A DNA stretch of 64,000 nucleotides from NCBI GenBank assembly GCA_018340375.1, contig JAFFJZ010000004.1:45858001-45922000 (forward strand). Direction: 5' to 3'. This DNA comes from Gonatopus flavifemur (lineage: Eukaryota; Arthropoda; Insecta; Hymenoptera; Dryinidae). The notes beneath the pieces are model-generated. The model was not told the DNA's origin and ran no database searches. It saw only the letters and a program-made list of their open reading frames with translations. Shown piece by piece: positions 54,602 to 64,000 of this stretch (positions within the stretch are counted from its first letter, which is position 1; the number at the start of each line of letters is the position of its first letter). The position numbers and the translations under genes were made by a program.

Positions 54602-57600
54602 AACGAACAAATCAATAAGTACATGATGGCGCTTTCTCGGGTGAAATATCCCGGAGGTAAACCAGTCTCCCGTTCGGATCTCCGGGTGGAGGCTGCTCGA
54701 GGAAGCTTCATCAGTAAAGAACGAAAACCGAAGAATAGGATAGGGAAAAGCAACAACATTCTTCGAGTCGGAGCGTGGAATGTTAGATAACTGAGGCAAG
54801 CGGGAAAAGTAGAAAATTTGAAATTGGAAATGGATAGGTTGAATATAGACGTAATGGGGATTAGCGGAATGAGATGACCACAAGAGGGCGATTTCTGGAG
54901 TGGGGATTATAGAATAATTCATACAGGATCAAAGAACGGTGAAGCAGGTGTAGGAATTGTAATGCATAGAAGAGTAGGAAATAGAATAGAAAATTATTTG
55001 CAACACAATGAACGTGTGATGATGGTTAGTGAAGTGGAATTAGATGAAAAAAAAAAAGGAAAAAAAGATGTTCGACTAACAAACTAATTTATTCTCAAAA
55101 TTAATTCCACATTCATAGAATTTGCCAGACTCTGGCTTCGTCCCTTTGTGCTTGCAAATCAATTGCGAAAAAATTACAGGAATCTATTCCGTATTGAAAC
55201 AAATAAACAAAAAAATACGTTTTCCCGACGAAGCACGAAAAACTCTTAAGCGCTGAATAGTTGCTTAATGATTAGTATGAGTGTTGAGCCGTTGCTACGC
55301 GTCGAGCTGCTCGAAACCGTGAGACCCACGCGAAAACTCGCAACCAAAAAAAACGCACAAGAAATATTCGAAGCAAAGCAGAGAATTCATAGCACAGGGC
55401 TTATGCACCCCAAACAAAATCGAAAAGCAAGTTGCACAAGCGACAACAGTGATTAATAGCATAAAAGCACACTCCAGCACACTAGCACGCGCGCAAGTAA
55501 AACAAAGGAATTCTCACGGCTCGATACGCAGGATACAAATCAATACCGCTCGATTGCACGCTTCGCAACGACTGACGAAATCACATAAATTAGATCTAGA
55601 TCACACATGCACCCACACACTCACACATACACATATTGCTCGCCTGTACAGAGGCGCGAAGGAAAGCATCCTCACAGGCGCAAACTCAAAATCCACTCCG
55701 TTTCCACAACAGTTAGAATCAGAACAAAACCGGTAGACACAGTCATAGTCCAAGTATACATGCCCACATCCGCATATCCGGAGGAAGATATTGAAAAAAC
55801 GTACGAAGAAAGAGAAGAAGTGATAGAATATGTGAAGGGAGAAGAAAATTTGATAGTGATGGGTGATTGGGATGCGGTAGTAGGACAAGGAAAAGAGGGC
55901 AACATAATAGGAGATTTTGCGTTAGGGAGGAGGAACGATAGGGGACAACTTTTAGTCGAATTTTGTGGAAATCATAAGATGGTTATCACAAACACTTTGG
56001 TTGAAAATCATTCAAGAAGAATCCACACTTGCAAAATGCCAGGAGATACAGCGAGATACCAAATTGATCACATATTAGTGAAACGAAGATTGAGAAACCA
56101 AGTGAAAAACTGTAGAACTTATCCCAGTGCAGATATAGATCGTGATCATAATATGTTGATGATGAAATGTTCTCTGAAATTCGAATCTCTGAAGAAGGAA
56201 AGGAAAATGCAGAGAAGATGGAATTTGAAGAACCTCAAGCAAAAACAAACACATCAGGCATCCGAGAAAATGTTGGATGAAAAATTGGGAGATCAAAAAG
56301 AGAAAGACTTCGGAATAGGGAGGAGATGGACAAAGATGAAGGAGAATATAGGAGCATGTGCGGATGAGATTTTGAAGAATAATGGGGTGGAACCTAAAAA
56401 CCCATGAATAACGGGAGAAATTCTAGAATTGATAAATGAAAGAAGAAAATACACGAATAATGATAGCCAAGGAGGCCAGCAACGATACAAATCATTGAGA
56501 AATGAAATAATAAGAGAATCAAGAAAAGCAAAAGAACAGTAGTTAGAAGAGAAATGTCAGGAAATAGAAATAAGATTGCATTTAGGAAGAATAGATGAAG
56601 CATATGGAATTATTGAAAGATTTTTCGGACAAATGAAATCTAGAAGCAATAAGATTAGAAACTCACTAGGACGACAATTGATAGAAACGGGAGAGAAAAT
56701 AGAACAGTGGATTAATCATTTGGAAGACTTGTATAGAGGAAACGATGATATAGCACTCTGAGAGAGGGAGGAGGATGTAGATTGAGGAGAATTGGGGAAT
56801 TCGATATTGAGATCAGAATTCGACAAGGCTTTGACAGAATTGAAAAATAATAAAGCGCCAGGCATAGATGGCATAAGTGTGGACCTTATAAAAGCCTCCA
56901 GTGAAGGAACTCGTGACGCATTGTTTGAATTGATCAGAGATATGTACGAAAAAGGAGAAGTACCGGAAGATTTCCAAAAGGATAAAATTGTCGCTATCCC
57001 GAAAAAACAAGGGGCAGACAAATGCGAGAACTACAGAATGATCAGTTGAACTTCACATGCTTCGAAAATACTGACCAAAATTATATACAGGAGGATGGAA
57101 AATAAAATAGAGAGTAGATTGGCAGAAGATCAGTTTGGTTTTAGAGAAAATAGAGGAACGCGAGAAGCAATTTTAGCACTTAGGGCAGTGATAGAGAAAA
57201 AGATAGCGCTGAAGAAATCTGTGTACATAGGTTTTGTGGATATACAGAAGGCTTCCGATAATGTGGACTGGGAGAAGATGTTTACGATCCTGAAGAAGGT
57301 GGGAATAAATTATAAAGATAGAAGAATAATCTACGAATTATATAAAAATCAAAGTACAATAATAGACATAGAAGTTCAGGAAGGGGGAGCACAAATAAGA
57401 AGAGGGGTGAGACAAGGATGCTCATTATCGCCACTGATTTTCAATTTATATATAAAAGAAGCAATGGACGAAGTGAAGGATGAAATTCAATCGAAATTAC
57501 AGATTCAGGGAGAAAGTATAAGTATGTTGAGATTCGCGGATGACATAGCTATATTTGCCACGAGTAATACTGAGTTAGAAAATATTCTCAACACTATGGG

Positions 57601-58380
57601 AATAATATTATTGGGAAACTATTGTATGAATATAAATGAAGACAAAACAAGATTCATGATGTGTACCGCAGCGAAAACAGCTAGAAGAACGAAAATCGAA
57701 ATAGATACCGAGACAATTGAACAGGTGAAAGAATTCAAATATCTAGGAAGCATAATTACAGAAAACGGCAAAAGCGAAAGAGATATCGGAGCTAGAATAG
57801 CACAGGGGAAACAGGCTCTGTACCGAAAGGAACAGTTATCATGCTTAAAAAATATAAGCTTGGAAGTAAGGAAGAAATCCTTGAAAAGTTATGTTTGGAG
57901 CACAGCATTATATGGTTGCGAAACTTGGACAATGGGGAAAATGAACCAACGAAGACTTGAAGCTCTTGAAATGTGGTGTTATAGGAGGATGCTCAGAGTG
58001 AAGTGGATAGAGAGAGTAAAAAATGAAGGAGTACTTGAGAAGGTGAAGCCAGAAGAAGTTTTCGAAATGTGGTGTGATAGGAGGATGCTCAGAATAAAAT
58101 GGATAGACGAAGTCAAGAATGAAGAAGTACTCGAGCAGATGAATGAAGAAAGAAATCTTTTGACCACATCAGGAAAAGGAGAAGCAATCTTCTAGGACAC
58201 ACATTACGGCATGAGAGTTCATTGAAAACAATATTGGAAGGGAAAATAAATGGTAGAACTGGTAAAGGTAGACCTAGATCAAGTTATATGAAGCAAATCG
58301 TACCAGACAAGGGATGTAGTAGATATGTAGAAATTAAACGTTTGGCGGGTAATAGACAGGGGTGGAGGGTTCCATCAAAC
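54602..58380 (+). pseudogene. RTE endonuclease / reverse transcriptase pseudogene
   Basis: Endonuclease: RVGAWNVR (54766), a TAA where Thr is usual, DVMGISGMR with TGA for Trp, then after the insertion VIVQVYMPTSAYPEED, ENLIVMGDWDAVVGQG (catalytic Asp), ARYQIDHILV and SADIDRDHNMLMM. Linker with stops at 56405 and 56540. RT: NNKAPGIDGISVDLIK, EDQFGFRENRGTREAI, QIRRGVRQGCSLSPLIFNLY and LRFADDIAIFA (the catalytic FADD at about 57532-57543). The C-terminus holds a tandem duplication and a frame change near 58150, then LGHTLRHESSLKTILEGK. In live RTEs this protein nicks DNA and copies its RNA into the nick. Confidence 0.95.
55050..55700. other. Insertion inside the RTE endonuclease domain
   Basis: The RTE reading breaks after VSEVELDEK (about 55045) and resumes at RIRTKPVDT (about 55716). 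Between them lie an A-rich start, Lys/Arg/Thr-rich frames and a CACACA-rich tract (55600-55640), with no known motif. The sister RTE fragment at 10119-10797 does not cover this part, so the insertion is inferred from the protein break. Target duplication not found. Confidence 0.5.
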
Positions 58381-58425
58381 CAGTCGTAAGACTGATTACT
58401 TCATGATGATGATGAATTATAATCA

Positions 58426-58752
58426 AACCGTGAATAAAAATGACTTGCACACCCTTCACTATCGATGTTTTGTGAGTGAGTAAAAATGTAGAACCGAGTT
58501 AGTTCACATACGTTTCCAGAAAAACAAGTTTATGAAATTCTCCGTAAATATCGAATCCAGACTCACATGTTATCAGTAGCAACTGTGCACTGAACACACG
58601 TTATGACACCTTGCAGTTCAGCGTCATTCCAAGATTTGGTTGAGAAAGGGTCCCTGAAAAGTGATACTATTAGCGTGCACAGTCGTTTTATGAACTGTAT
58701 ACGCCCGCTAATCCACTGTGCCTCGTGATCCACTATGACCCATGTTCCCCTA
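58426..58752. other. Right end of the TIR-bounded segment
   Basis: No gene. The last 28 bp are the inverted copy of the start at 50514. Confidence 0.45.
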
Positions 58753-59152
58753 TATCAAAGTTGGTATGGAAAATGATTCGGATCAACGTTGTTGGAATCA
58801 GACGGAGAGGATCAATGAAAACTTCCAATATGACCACCGGTTTGGTGTTTACGCGATTTGAAACTCAATTGGCATGTTTCGAATGAGAAGCTGTTTTTTT
58901 AACCACGGATCCTCAAATAGTACAGGATTATCTGTTCGAATTATGTATTCATCTCATGAGTGGAAATGAACCCCAAAGGAGGGATGAGATCGATGATGAG
59001 CGGTGTGAGGGGGAGGGGTAGGGGAGAGAAGGCTCCCGGGTGGATTCAACTAGACTGTGTTACACCTTGAGAATCAACTACAAGTAGTGTTGGTTGAACA
59101 TCGATAGTGCAAAGCATCAAACTCCCTTCTCTGAGATGAAAACTATCCGACA
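58753..59152. other. No recognisable feature
   Basis: No motif found. Confidence 0.4.
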
Positions 59153-59431
59153 CTATGAACACCATTTCGGAAATACAGAGACATGTGAATTGTGAACGTT
59201 TCCTCCATATTCAGAAGATTCGATATATTTTTCACCTAGACAAATGAGTTCGATGTTTCGTACGATCGATGTGCAACTAACACTAACTGGAAGGCAGTTC
59301 TTTTCCTTCATTGCGCCGGGATCCGGTTTTGATTTCGATTTCCATTTACAACAGTCATTTTGTAGCTGCGTCTCCAAGGGAGCTAACGTCTTGAGAATGT
59401 TCCCTTCGAACGTCGGAGATGTAGAAGAATA

Positions 59432-59719
59432 TTGACCCTCAACGGTCAGAGACTTTTTCAAGACCAAGTTGATTGGTTCATAAGGAAATCTTACACAACA
59501 AGCATGTATCCACATGAATATGATGAATGTAATTGTACCGTGAACATTGTCCTGCATTTTGTTGTGAAGAAGAGTACTGGATATCCAAAATCCATGAGGA
59601 CTGAGCAGGATGGATTTTGGAATCCTCACATGATACAGCCGGTTGGAGTGAGGTTCTGTACAATCCAGCTGTTTGAGGGCAACAATGTAACATCGGCTGT
59701 GAATTGCCTGAACGTTTGA
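59432..59719 (+). pseudogene. Protein-like segment A, unknown family
   Basis: The frame LNGQRLFQDQVDWFIRK, then SYTTSMYPHEYDECNCTVN and HFVVKKSTG resembles the minus-strand frame at 59792-60013 residue by residue (GQR-FQ--VD---R--Y-T-MYP---DEC---VN----FVV-K). Two inverted copies that keep protein similarity while the DNA has diverged argue that this direction was once coding. No known domain recognised. Start codon uncertain. Confidence 0.4.
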
Positions 59720-59791
59720 TTCTATCTTATCTGTGCCATCGGAATTGTCCATGATCTCACCTCAAATGGCTAGACTTGCCAGGATTTCGGG

Positions 59792-60013
59792 TCAACCAGC
59801 TGCATCATACTGGGGTCCAAAAATCCATCTTGCTACGTCCTTGTGGGTCCTGGATGCGATACCCTTTCCGACGACAAAATTCGGGCTAACATTCACGGGG
59901 GAATCACATTCATCATGTCCACATGGATACATGATTGTTGCATAAAATTGTCTCATCGACTGATCAACTAAGCTTTGGAAAGGTCTCTGACCATCAATGG
60001 CGGATTTACGCAC
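59792..60013 (-). pseudogene. Protein-like segment B, inverted relative of A
   Basis: Minus-strand frame: IDGQRPFQSLVDQSMRQF, then YATIMYPCGHDECDSPVN and PNFVVGKG. It aligns to segment A over about 65 residues. A and B are about 75 bp apart, tail to tail, so each may be the 3' part of a duplicated gene or element. No family recognised. Confidence 0.4.
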
Positions 60014-60396
60014 AAGTCAAGCGAGCACCTGCTTAGGGTGGCAAAATTTGAGGAAGCGGCAGAATTTTTCGAATGAAAAATTACGAGGTAATAACATTTT
60101 GAAGGTCATCATCCAAGACCTTCCACCATGCCTATTCTCCTGTTTTGAGTGGACAAGTTCAGCTTTGTCTCACAACTGTAGACCAGATCACCTATATGAG
60201 AATAAGTACGCACATTCGATTTGAACTGAATCGGTTCAGTGGGCATAGAACAAAAATAAATACATAAATTCTGCTTTTGCGTATCATCCTGCCCAATCAT
60301 TGAACGTCGATCAAAAACGTATTGATCCAATCACGGTGACAAGATGAGATTCCTACGTCTTGGAGGACACGATCCGAATTCCAGACATATAAAAAC
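60014..60396. other. No recognisable feature
   Basis: No motif found. Confidence 0.4.
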
Positions 60397-60684
60397 ATGA
60401 CTGGCACGAAAAATCTCCTATTGAAAAAGAGGTCAATTGATAAATCAAGTTCTGTTGTTTATGTTCGATTGTGTAATGGTGTTACGTCGAAAGAAATGAA
60501 TGTCCATTTAGTAGCTAGTGGATTAAAGGGGTTTTCTTCCAAGGAAAGATTACTCGTGAAAGAATCAATACCCCAATTCGACTTGCGTGAGGGAGGGGTG
60601 GGAGTTCTGAATGAGGATAAATTCGAAACAAAAATTATTATGTTGAGTTTTTATCAAGTGTGGAGTTTATTTGAGAATACATGA
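60397..60684 (+). pseudogene. Unidentified 95-codon open frame
   Basis: ATG at 60397; basic N-terminus (MTGTKNLLLKKRSIDKSSS), then VVYVRLCNGVTSKEMNVHLV. Stop at 60682. Longer than the local background and even in composition, but no motif. Could be a relic or chance. Confidence 0.25.
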
Positions 60685-60765
60685 TTTCAATTTCTTACAA
60701 TTCTTACAACCTTTCGCACAAGACAATCCTTTATTTTCCATCTGTTTTATGAAAGCCATTTCCTC

Positions 60766-61029
60766 TTATTGCCTACGCAACTGATCTATCTTGTCTGTAT
60801 TCCAATAAGGTGGAATGTGTCCCATTTCAATATCGCGAATACTAGTAGGGTATTCCAATTCCCTCAATTTCTTGGAAAATACTTCTAATGCATTCTTATC
60901 TTTCCAGAGATTTTTGAAGAAAACTTTCCTTCTCCTTTCCTGATTCAGGGATGGTATCTGCTCTTGAATGGCAGTATTTCTCGTTGATCCTTCTTTGAAT
61001 TCGTAAGATAATATGTTCAATTTCAACAA
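60766..61029 (-). pseudogene. Unidentified minus-strand open frame
   Basis: Encodes an Arg/Lys-rich helical-looking stretch (NQERRRKVFFKNLWKDKN, then ALEVFSKKLRELEYP and MGHIPPYW). Protein-like in residue usage, but I cannot place it. It could be a linker from an unlisted transposon gene. Confidence 0.3.
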
Positions 61030-61264
61030 TCTGATCCTGATTCACTCGGAAAAAAAATAGGAGCTACTTGATTATTTTAAATTCACGAAATCATATTACA
61101 AAAGGATTTGGATACTGGAATGACTATGCAAACGGAAAGAAGAGCAATTCACACTATTCACTATTTGAATATATTCATTATTCCTCCAATAAATCACGAA
61201 TTGGAGAGTGAGACGGCGACTGCAAGTATTAAAAAAAAACGGGATCAACACTTCAATAACACAG

Positions 61265-61797
61265 GTCAACATTTGATCTACGCTGTAACACCAGAACAGA
61301 GGTGGGTACCTATAAGTTTTGGGGGTCGGAGATTACGATTCCTGGGTTCATATGACCCCATCACGTCAGGACCAAGGTCAAATCGAGGTCGAACATCTCA
61401 AATCGGAGGATATAATTTTTTTGGCCCCGGGTTCCGAACTAGCGGGAAATTTTACATCCAAATACAATTTTATATTCAGATAAAAGTGGTATTCGCAGGT
61501 CATATTGAGGTCATGTGTAGGTGAAATCTTGTTTTTGAACCTTTTTTTCGATATTAGGCTGAACAGGCTCTCGTATGAGTTGACTTTCACGTTTTGGGGG
61601 TCGGAGATCACGATTCCTGGGTCCATATGACCCTATCACTCCAGGATCAAGGTCAAATCGAGGTCAAACATCTCAAATCGGAAGATATATTTTTTACTAA
61701 TCCTGGATCCTGAACGGCCGGGAAATTCTAAATCTTGATAAATTCTTATAATCCAATCAAGCTGATATCTGCAGGTCATATATAGGTCATCTGCAGG
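61265..61797 (+). repeat. Left 275-bp tandem array (two units)
   Basis: Units contain GGGGGTCGGAGAT, CGATTCCTGGGT, AAGGTCAAATCGAGGTC and AAACATCTCAAATCGGA. Inverse of 62520-63620. Confidence 0.85.
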
Positions 61798-62442
61798 TCA
61801 GATGTTTTTGTTCGAATTCTCTATCTTCCAAAATCTGCCGTCGTAATTACTGTCGTTCCCATCGATTTTGGCGCTGATGTACACGGTGGGAGTGACAGAT
61901 GTCACGCACGCATAGGGAATCGCGTGTCTATTGACAATATTGAAGCCTTCCACGTTGGTCAAACAAGAGTAACAATCAGAAGTATGATCTATTGGTTTTC
62001 TCCTTATCATTGGCCTCGAAAATATTCGTTTATCAGATCCATTAAGGGCACTGCGACATCTAGAACATATAGATTGAGGCGTCCAGATCTTGTCGAATGT
62101 GTAGCTATCGATATCGAAGCACTCGTTATATTCTTTTTTCATTAAATCCGAAAACATAAATTCCTTCGATTGGGGAACATACTCCCCACACACGACACAG
62201 AAATTGTTCACCCTGTTCATGCAAGACGAGGATTGACTTGTCGCATTCGACTCTACGAAGGCCAAGTTCCCCACCAATGTAGAGCTGCGGTCGCATGATG
62301 ACGACGCCTGCGGGCCCGCTTTCCCACCCTCATCAGCCGGTGGTTCTGGGTCTCCGAAACCCTGTGCCGCAACATTATCCCGTGTGGTTGCCATAACGGC
62401 ATGGAAGCCGTAACCCAGGGACTTGGCCGGAACGCGGGACAA
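61798..62442 (-). pseudogene. Cys-rich N-terminal part of a multicopy protein family
   Basis: Minus-strand frame of 214 codons starting MSRVPAKSLG. After a Ser/Pro-rich leader it shows three CxxC pairs: NNFCVVCGEYVPQSKEF, IWTPQSICSRCRSALNG and DHTSDCYSCLTNVEG, with FSRPMIRRKPIDH before the third. I recall a repeated arthropod/cnidarian family with this exact order (FCxVCG, WxPHxxCxxC, PMIWREPxNHxxDCYFC) and a C-terminal PPLHIKLG block. The conserved Trp in PMIW and the YFC Phe are changed here. The three pairs suggest a zinc-binding domain. It ends at the 275-bp array, so the rest of the protein is missing. Function unknown. Confidence 0.6.
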
Positions 62443-62510
62443 CTCCGTTGCCCGCCGTCACCACGGGGAGGTGCCCTGGGCGCAATCACACGTAATAACC
62501 GCTGGAATCG
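62250..62510. other. GC-rich core segment at the gene 5' end
   Basis: Clearly GC-richer than the arrays, containing the candidate start codon on the minus strand and an alternative upstream frame (62253-62489, minus). It may hold the promoter or 5' leader of the Cys-rich gene, or belong to a different inserted element. Confidence 0.35.
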
Positions 62511-62519
62511 AACGAGAGG

Positions 62520-63620
62520 TTCAAAAAAAAGATTTTACCTGCATATTACCTTTATATGACCTGTGGATATGACGTTAATTTCAATGTATAGTGTATTTGG
62601 ATGTGAAATTTCACGCTGGTTCGGGATCCAGGATCAGAAGAATTATATCTTCTGATTTTAGATGTTTGACATCGATCTGATTTTGATTCTGACGTTATGG
62701 GGTCATATGGACCCAGGAATCGTGATTTCCAACCCTAAAAACGTAAAACTCAACTAATACAAGAGCCTGTTTAGCCTTATATCGAAGAAAAGGTCCAGAA
62801 ACAGGATTTTACCTACATAGGACCTCAATATGACCTGCAAATACCACTTTTGTTCGAATGTAACAGTGTATTTGGATGTAAAATTTCCCGCTGGTTCGGA
62901 ATCCGGGGCCAATAAAATTATATCTTCCGATTTGAGATGTTTGACCTTGATTTGACCTTGATCCTGAAGTAATAGGTCCATATGGACCCAGGAATCGTGA
63001 TCTCCGACCCCTACAACGTGAAAGTCAACTCATACGAGAGCCTGTTCAGCCTAATATCGGAGAAAAGGTTCGAAAACAGGATTTTACCTACATATGATTT
63101 CAATATGACCTGCGAATACCACTTTTATTTGAATATAAGAGTGTATTCGAATGTAACATTCCCCGCTGGTTCGGAATCCGGGGCCAAAAAAATCATATCT
63201 TTCGATTTTAAATGTTTGACCTTGATTTGACCTTGATCCTGAAGTGATGGGGTCATATGGACTCAGGAATCGTGACTTCCAACCCTAAAAACGTGGAACT
63301 CAACTAATACAAGAGCCTGTTCAGCCTTATATCGAAGAAAAGGTCCAGAAGCAGGATTATACCTACATATGACCTCAATATGACCTGCAAATATCACTTT
63401 TGTTCGAATGTGAAAGTGTATTTGGATGTAAAATTCCCCACTGGTTCGGAATCCGGGGCCAAAAAAATTATATCTTTCGATTTGAGATGTTTGACCTCGA
63501 TTTGACCTTGATCCTGACGTGATGGGGTCATATGGACCCATGAATCGTAATCTCCGACCCCCAAAACTCATAGGTACTAACCTCTGTTCTGGTGTCTCAG
63601 CGTAGATCAAATGTTGACCT
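62520..63620 (-). repeat. Right 275-bp tandem array (four units)
   Basis: Exact 275-bp spacing of the marker ATGGACCCAGGAATCGT and variants at 62707, 62982, 63257 and 63532. Each unit also has TACATATGACC, TATTTGGATGTAAAATT and TTGACCTTGATTTGACCTTG. Open frames in the array (for example 62982-63230, 63263-63610) are repeat products. Confidence 0.9.
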
Positions 63621-63624
63621 GTGT

Positions 63625-64000
63625 AATGGAATTTTTCGACAACTGAATAACACTTGGGACGTGACCATTTTTATGAAAACCAAATTCAATAAGAAGAAGA
63701 AAGGTCAATCTTCTTCTTCATAATTACTGAAATTTGATAATCATAAGAACTTCGATGGGAATCCGGGTTCCTAGGCGCAAATTCCTTTAGTTTTCACGGA
63801 GGAGTGTTGGCGGATGCACACCCCAATGAAAACAAAAGGCCCATATAGTATATATGTATATAAATTTGTATTTCATTCAAAAATTGGATTTTAAAATAAC
63901 ACGCATATCATACATGCAGTGAATATACGTACTCTCGGCAACTTCATGTCGAAATTGTTGGATAGAAATCGAATGGTGGTTATGTCCTGAGTTTAAGGAA
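63625..64000. other. No recognisable feature
   Basis: AT-rich end of the window with a TATATGTATATAA stretch near 63848. No gene supported. Confidence 0.45.

Larger units (their letters stand above)
54275..58415 (+). mobile_element. RTE-type LINE, full length, 4.14 kb
   Basis: Flanked by identical 10-bp copies ATTATAATCA at 54265-54274 and 58416-58425. It ends in ATGATGATGATGA, a microsatellite tail of the kind found in RTE and some other LINEs. It encodes an endonuclease plus reverse transcriptase, now broken. The length matches RTE elements with one main frame once an approximately 650-bp insertion (55050-55700) is considered. It lies inside the 8.2 kb TIR-bounded segment. Confidence 0.9.
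50514..58752. mobile_element. Candidate 8.2 kb TIR-bounded segment, filled by later insertions
   Basis: TAGGGGAGCATGGGTCACAG followed by TGGATCAC at 50514 is mirrored at 58725-58752 (GTGATCCACTATGACCCATG followed by TTCCCCTA). The word GATCCACTGTACCC recurs inside at 50701 and 54210, the latter just before the RTE insertion. This suggests one older DNA element into which the family R cluster and the RTE LINE were inserted. No target duplication was resolved and no transposase recognised. Confidence 0.45.
61259..63624. mobile_element. Novel-looking TIR element with 275-bp tandem termini
   Basis: The left end ACACAGGTCAACATTTGATC and the right end, read inward, ACACAGGTCAACATTTGATC are identical over 20 bp and continue similar for about 75 bp (CTACGCTG, CACCAGAACAGAGGT). 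Each is followed inward by tandem units with an exact 275-bp period: left marker CATATGACCC at 61349 and 61624; right marker at 62707, 62982, 63257 and 63532. The core (61798-62510) carries a Cys-rich gene fragment. The immediate flanks do not show a clear target duplication. Confidence 0.75.

Noticed and set aside
59153..59752. 199-codon minus-strand open frame
   Set aside because: It overlaps segment A, whose plus-strand reading is better supported by similarity to segment B. No motif in the minus-strand frame, though it is long and could be revisited.
62754..63610. Several 75-115 codon frames in the right array
   Set aside because: They repeat with the 275-bp period and alternate strands, so they are repeat by-products.
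1..64000. tRNA, rRNA, CRISPR, bacterial operons or integrated bacterial DNA
   Set aside because: No cloverleaf-like run with A and B boxes, no rRNA words, no regularly spaced short direct repeats with unique spacers, and no bacterial-style gene clusters were seen by eye.

Overview
This is a 64 kb window of AT-rich eukaryotic nuclear DNA, most likely from an insect. The mix of repeat families points there: Ty3/Gypsy elements (one with an env-like remnant), BEL/Pao, an RTE-type LINE related to the proteins often labelled craniofacial development protein 2-like, mariner, piggyBac, hAT MITEs, a FLYWCH/MULE element and many foldback elements. I see no bacterial operons, no convincing tRNA or rRNA gene, and no intact conserved host protein gene. 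Nearly every recognisable coding stretch is a decayed transposable-element gene.

Layout. 1-8 kb: a Gypsy relic (gag, protease, RT start, integrase scrap, env-like scrap) followed by a foldback element and a GC-richer unassigned stretch. 9-15 kb: two hAT-type MITEs, an antisense RTE fragment, a 1.25 kb element with repeated subterminal motifs, a 1.7 kb near-perfect palindrome and another MITE. 15-24 kb: diverged dispersed repeats, a fragment of a multicopy protein family, a BEL/Pao integrase tail abutting a broken mariner, and the C-terminal part of a multicopy protein family of unknown function.

23.9-31.6 kb: two inverted arrays of about 20-bp motifs bound a region that ends in a FLYWCH plus MULE transposase pseudogene. 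The interior does not look like a transposon: a promoter-like GC-rich block with a CRE-like site, and a chain of very short exons whose splice sites and phases agree. 31.7-39 kb: an endonuclease fragment of another LINE split by a SINE-like insertion with a 15-bp target duplication, then a nearly complete Gypsy element cut by a 374-bp hAT MITE with an 8-bp target duplication.

39-50 kb: foldback elements and a Russian-doll nest, in which an old dispersed repeat is split by a 4.9 kb piggyBac element whose internal 116-bp tandem array is itself split by a 423-bp solo LTR. Then comes a 2.5 kb inverted-repeat element. 50-59 kb: a hAT transposase fragment and an 8.2 kb segment bounded by terminal inverted repeats; it holds a cluster of another dispersed repeat and a full-length but dead RTE LINE (10-bp target duplication, ATG-repeat tail). 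59-64 kb: inverted protein-like segments, then a 2.4 kb element whose long inverted termini are built of 275-bp tandem units around a Cys-rich gene. That gene appears to be the N-terminal half of the family whose C-terminal half lies near 23.4 kb.

The genes do not form a pathway. The window is best read as a stratified transposon graveyard, with two possibly new items: the 275-bp-repeat element carrying the Cys-rich gene, and the micro-exon transcription unit at 27.2-29.1 kb.
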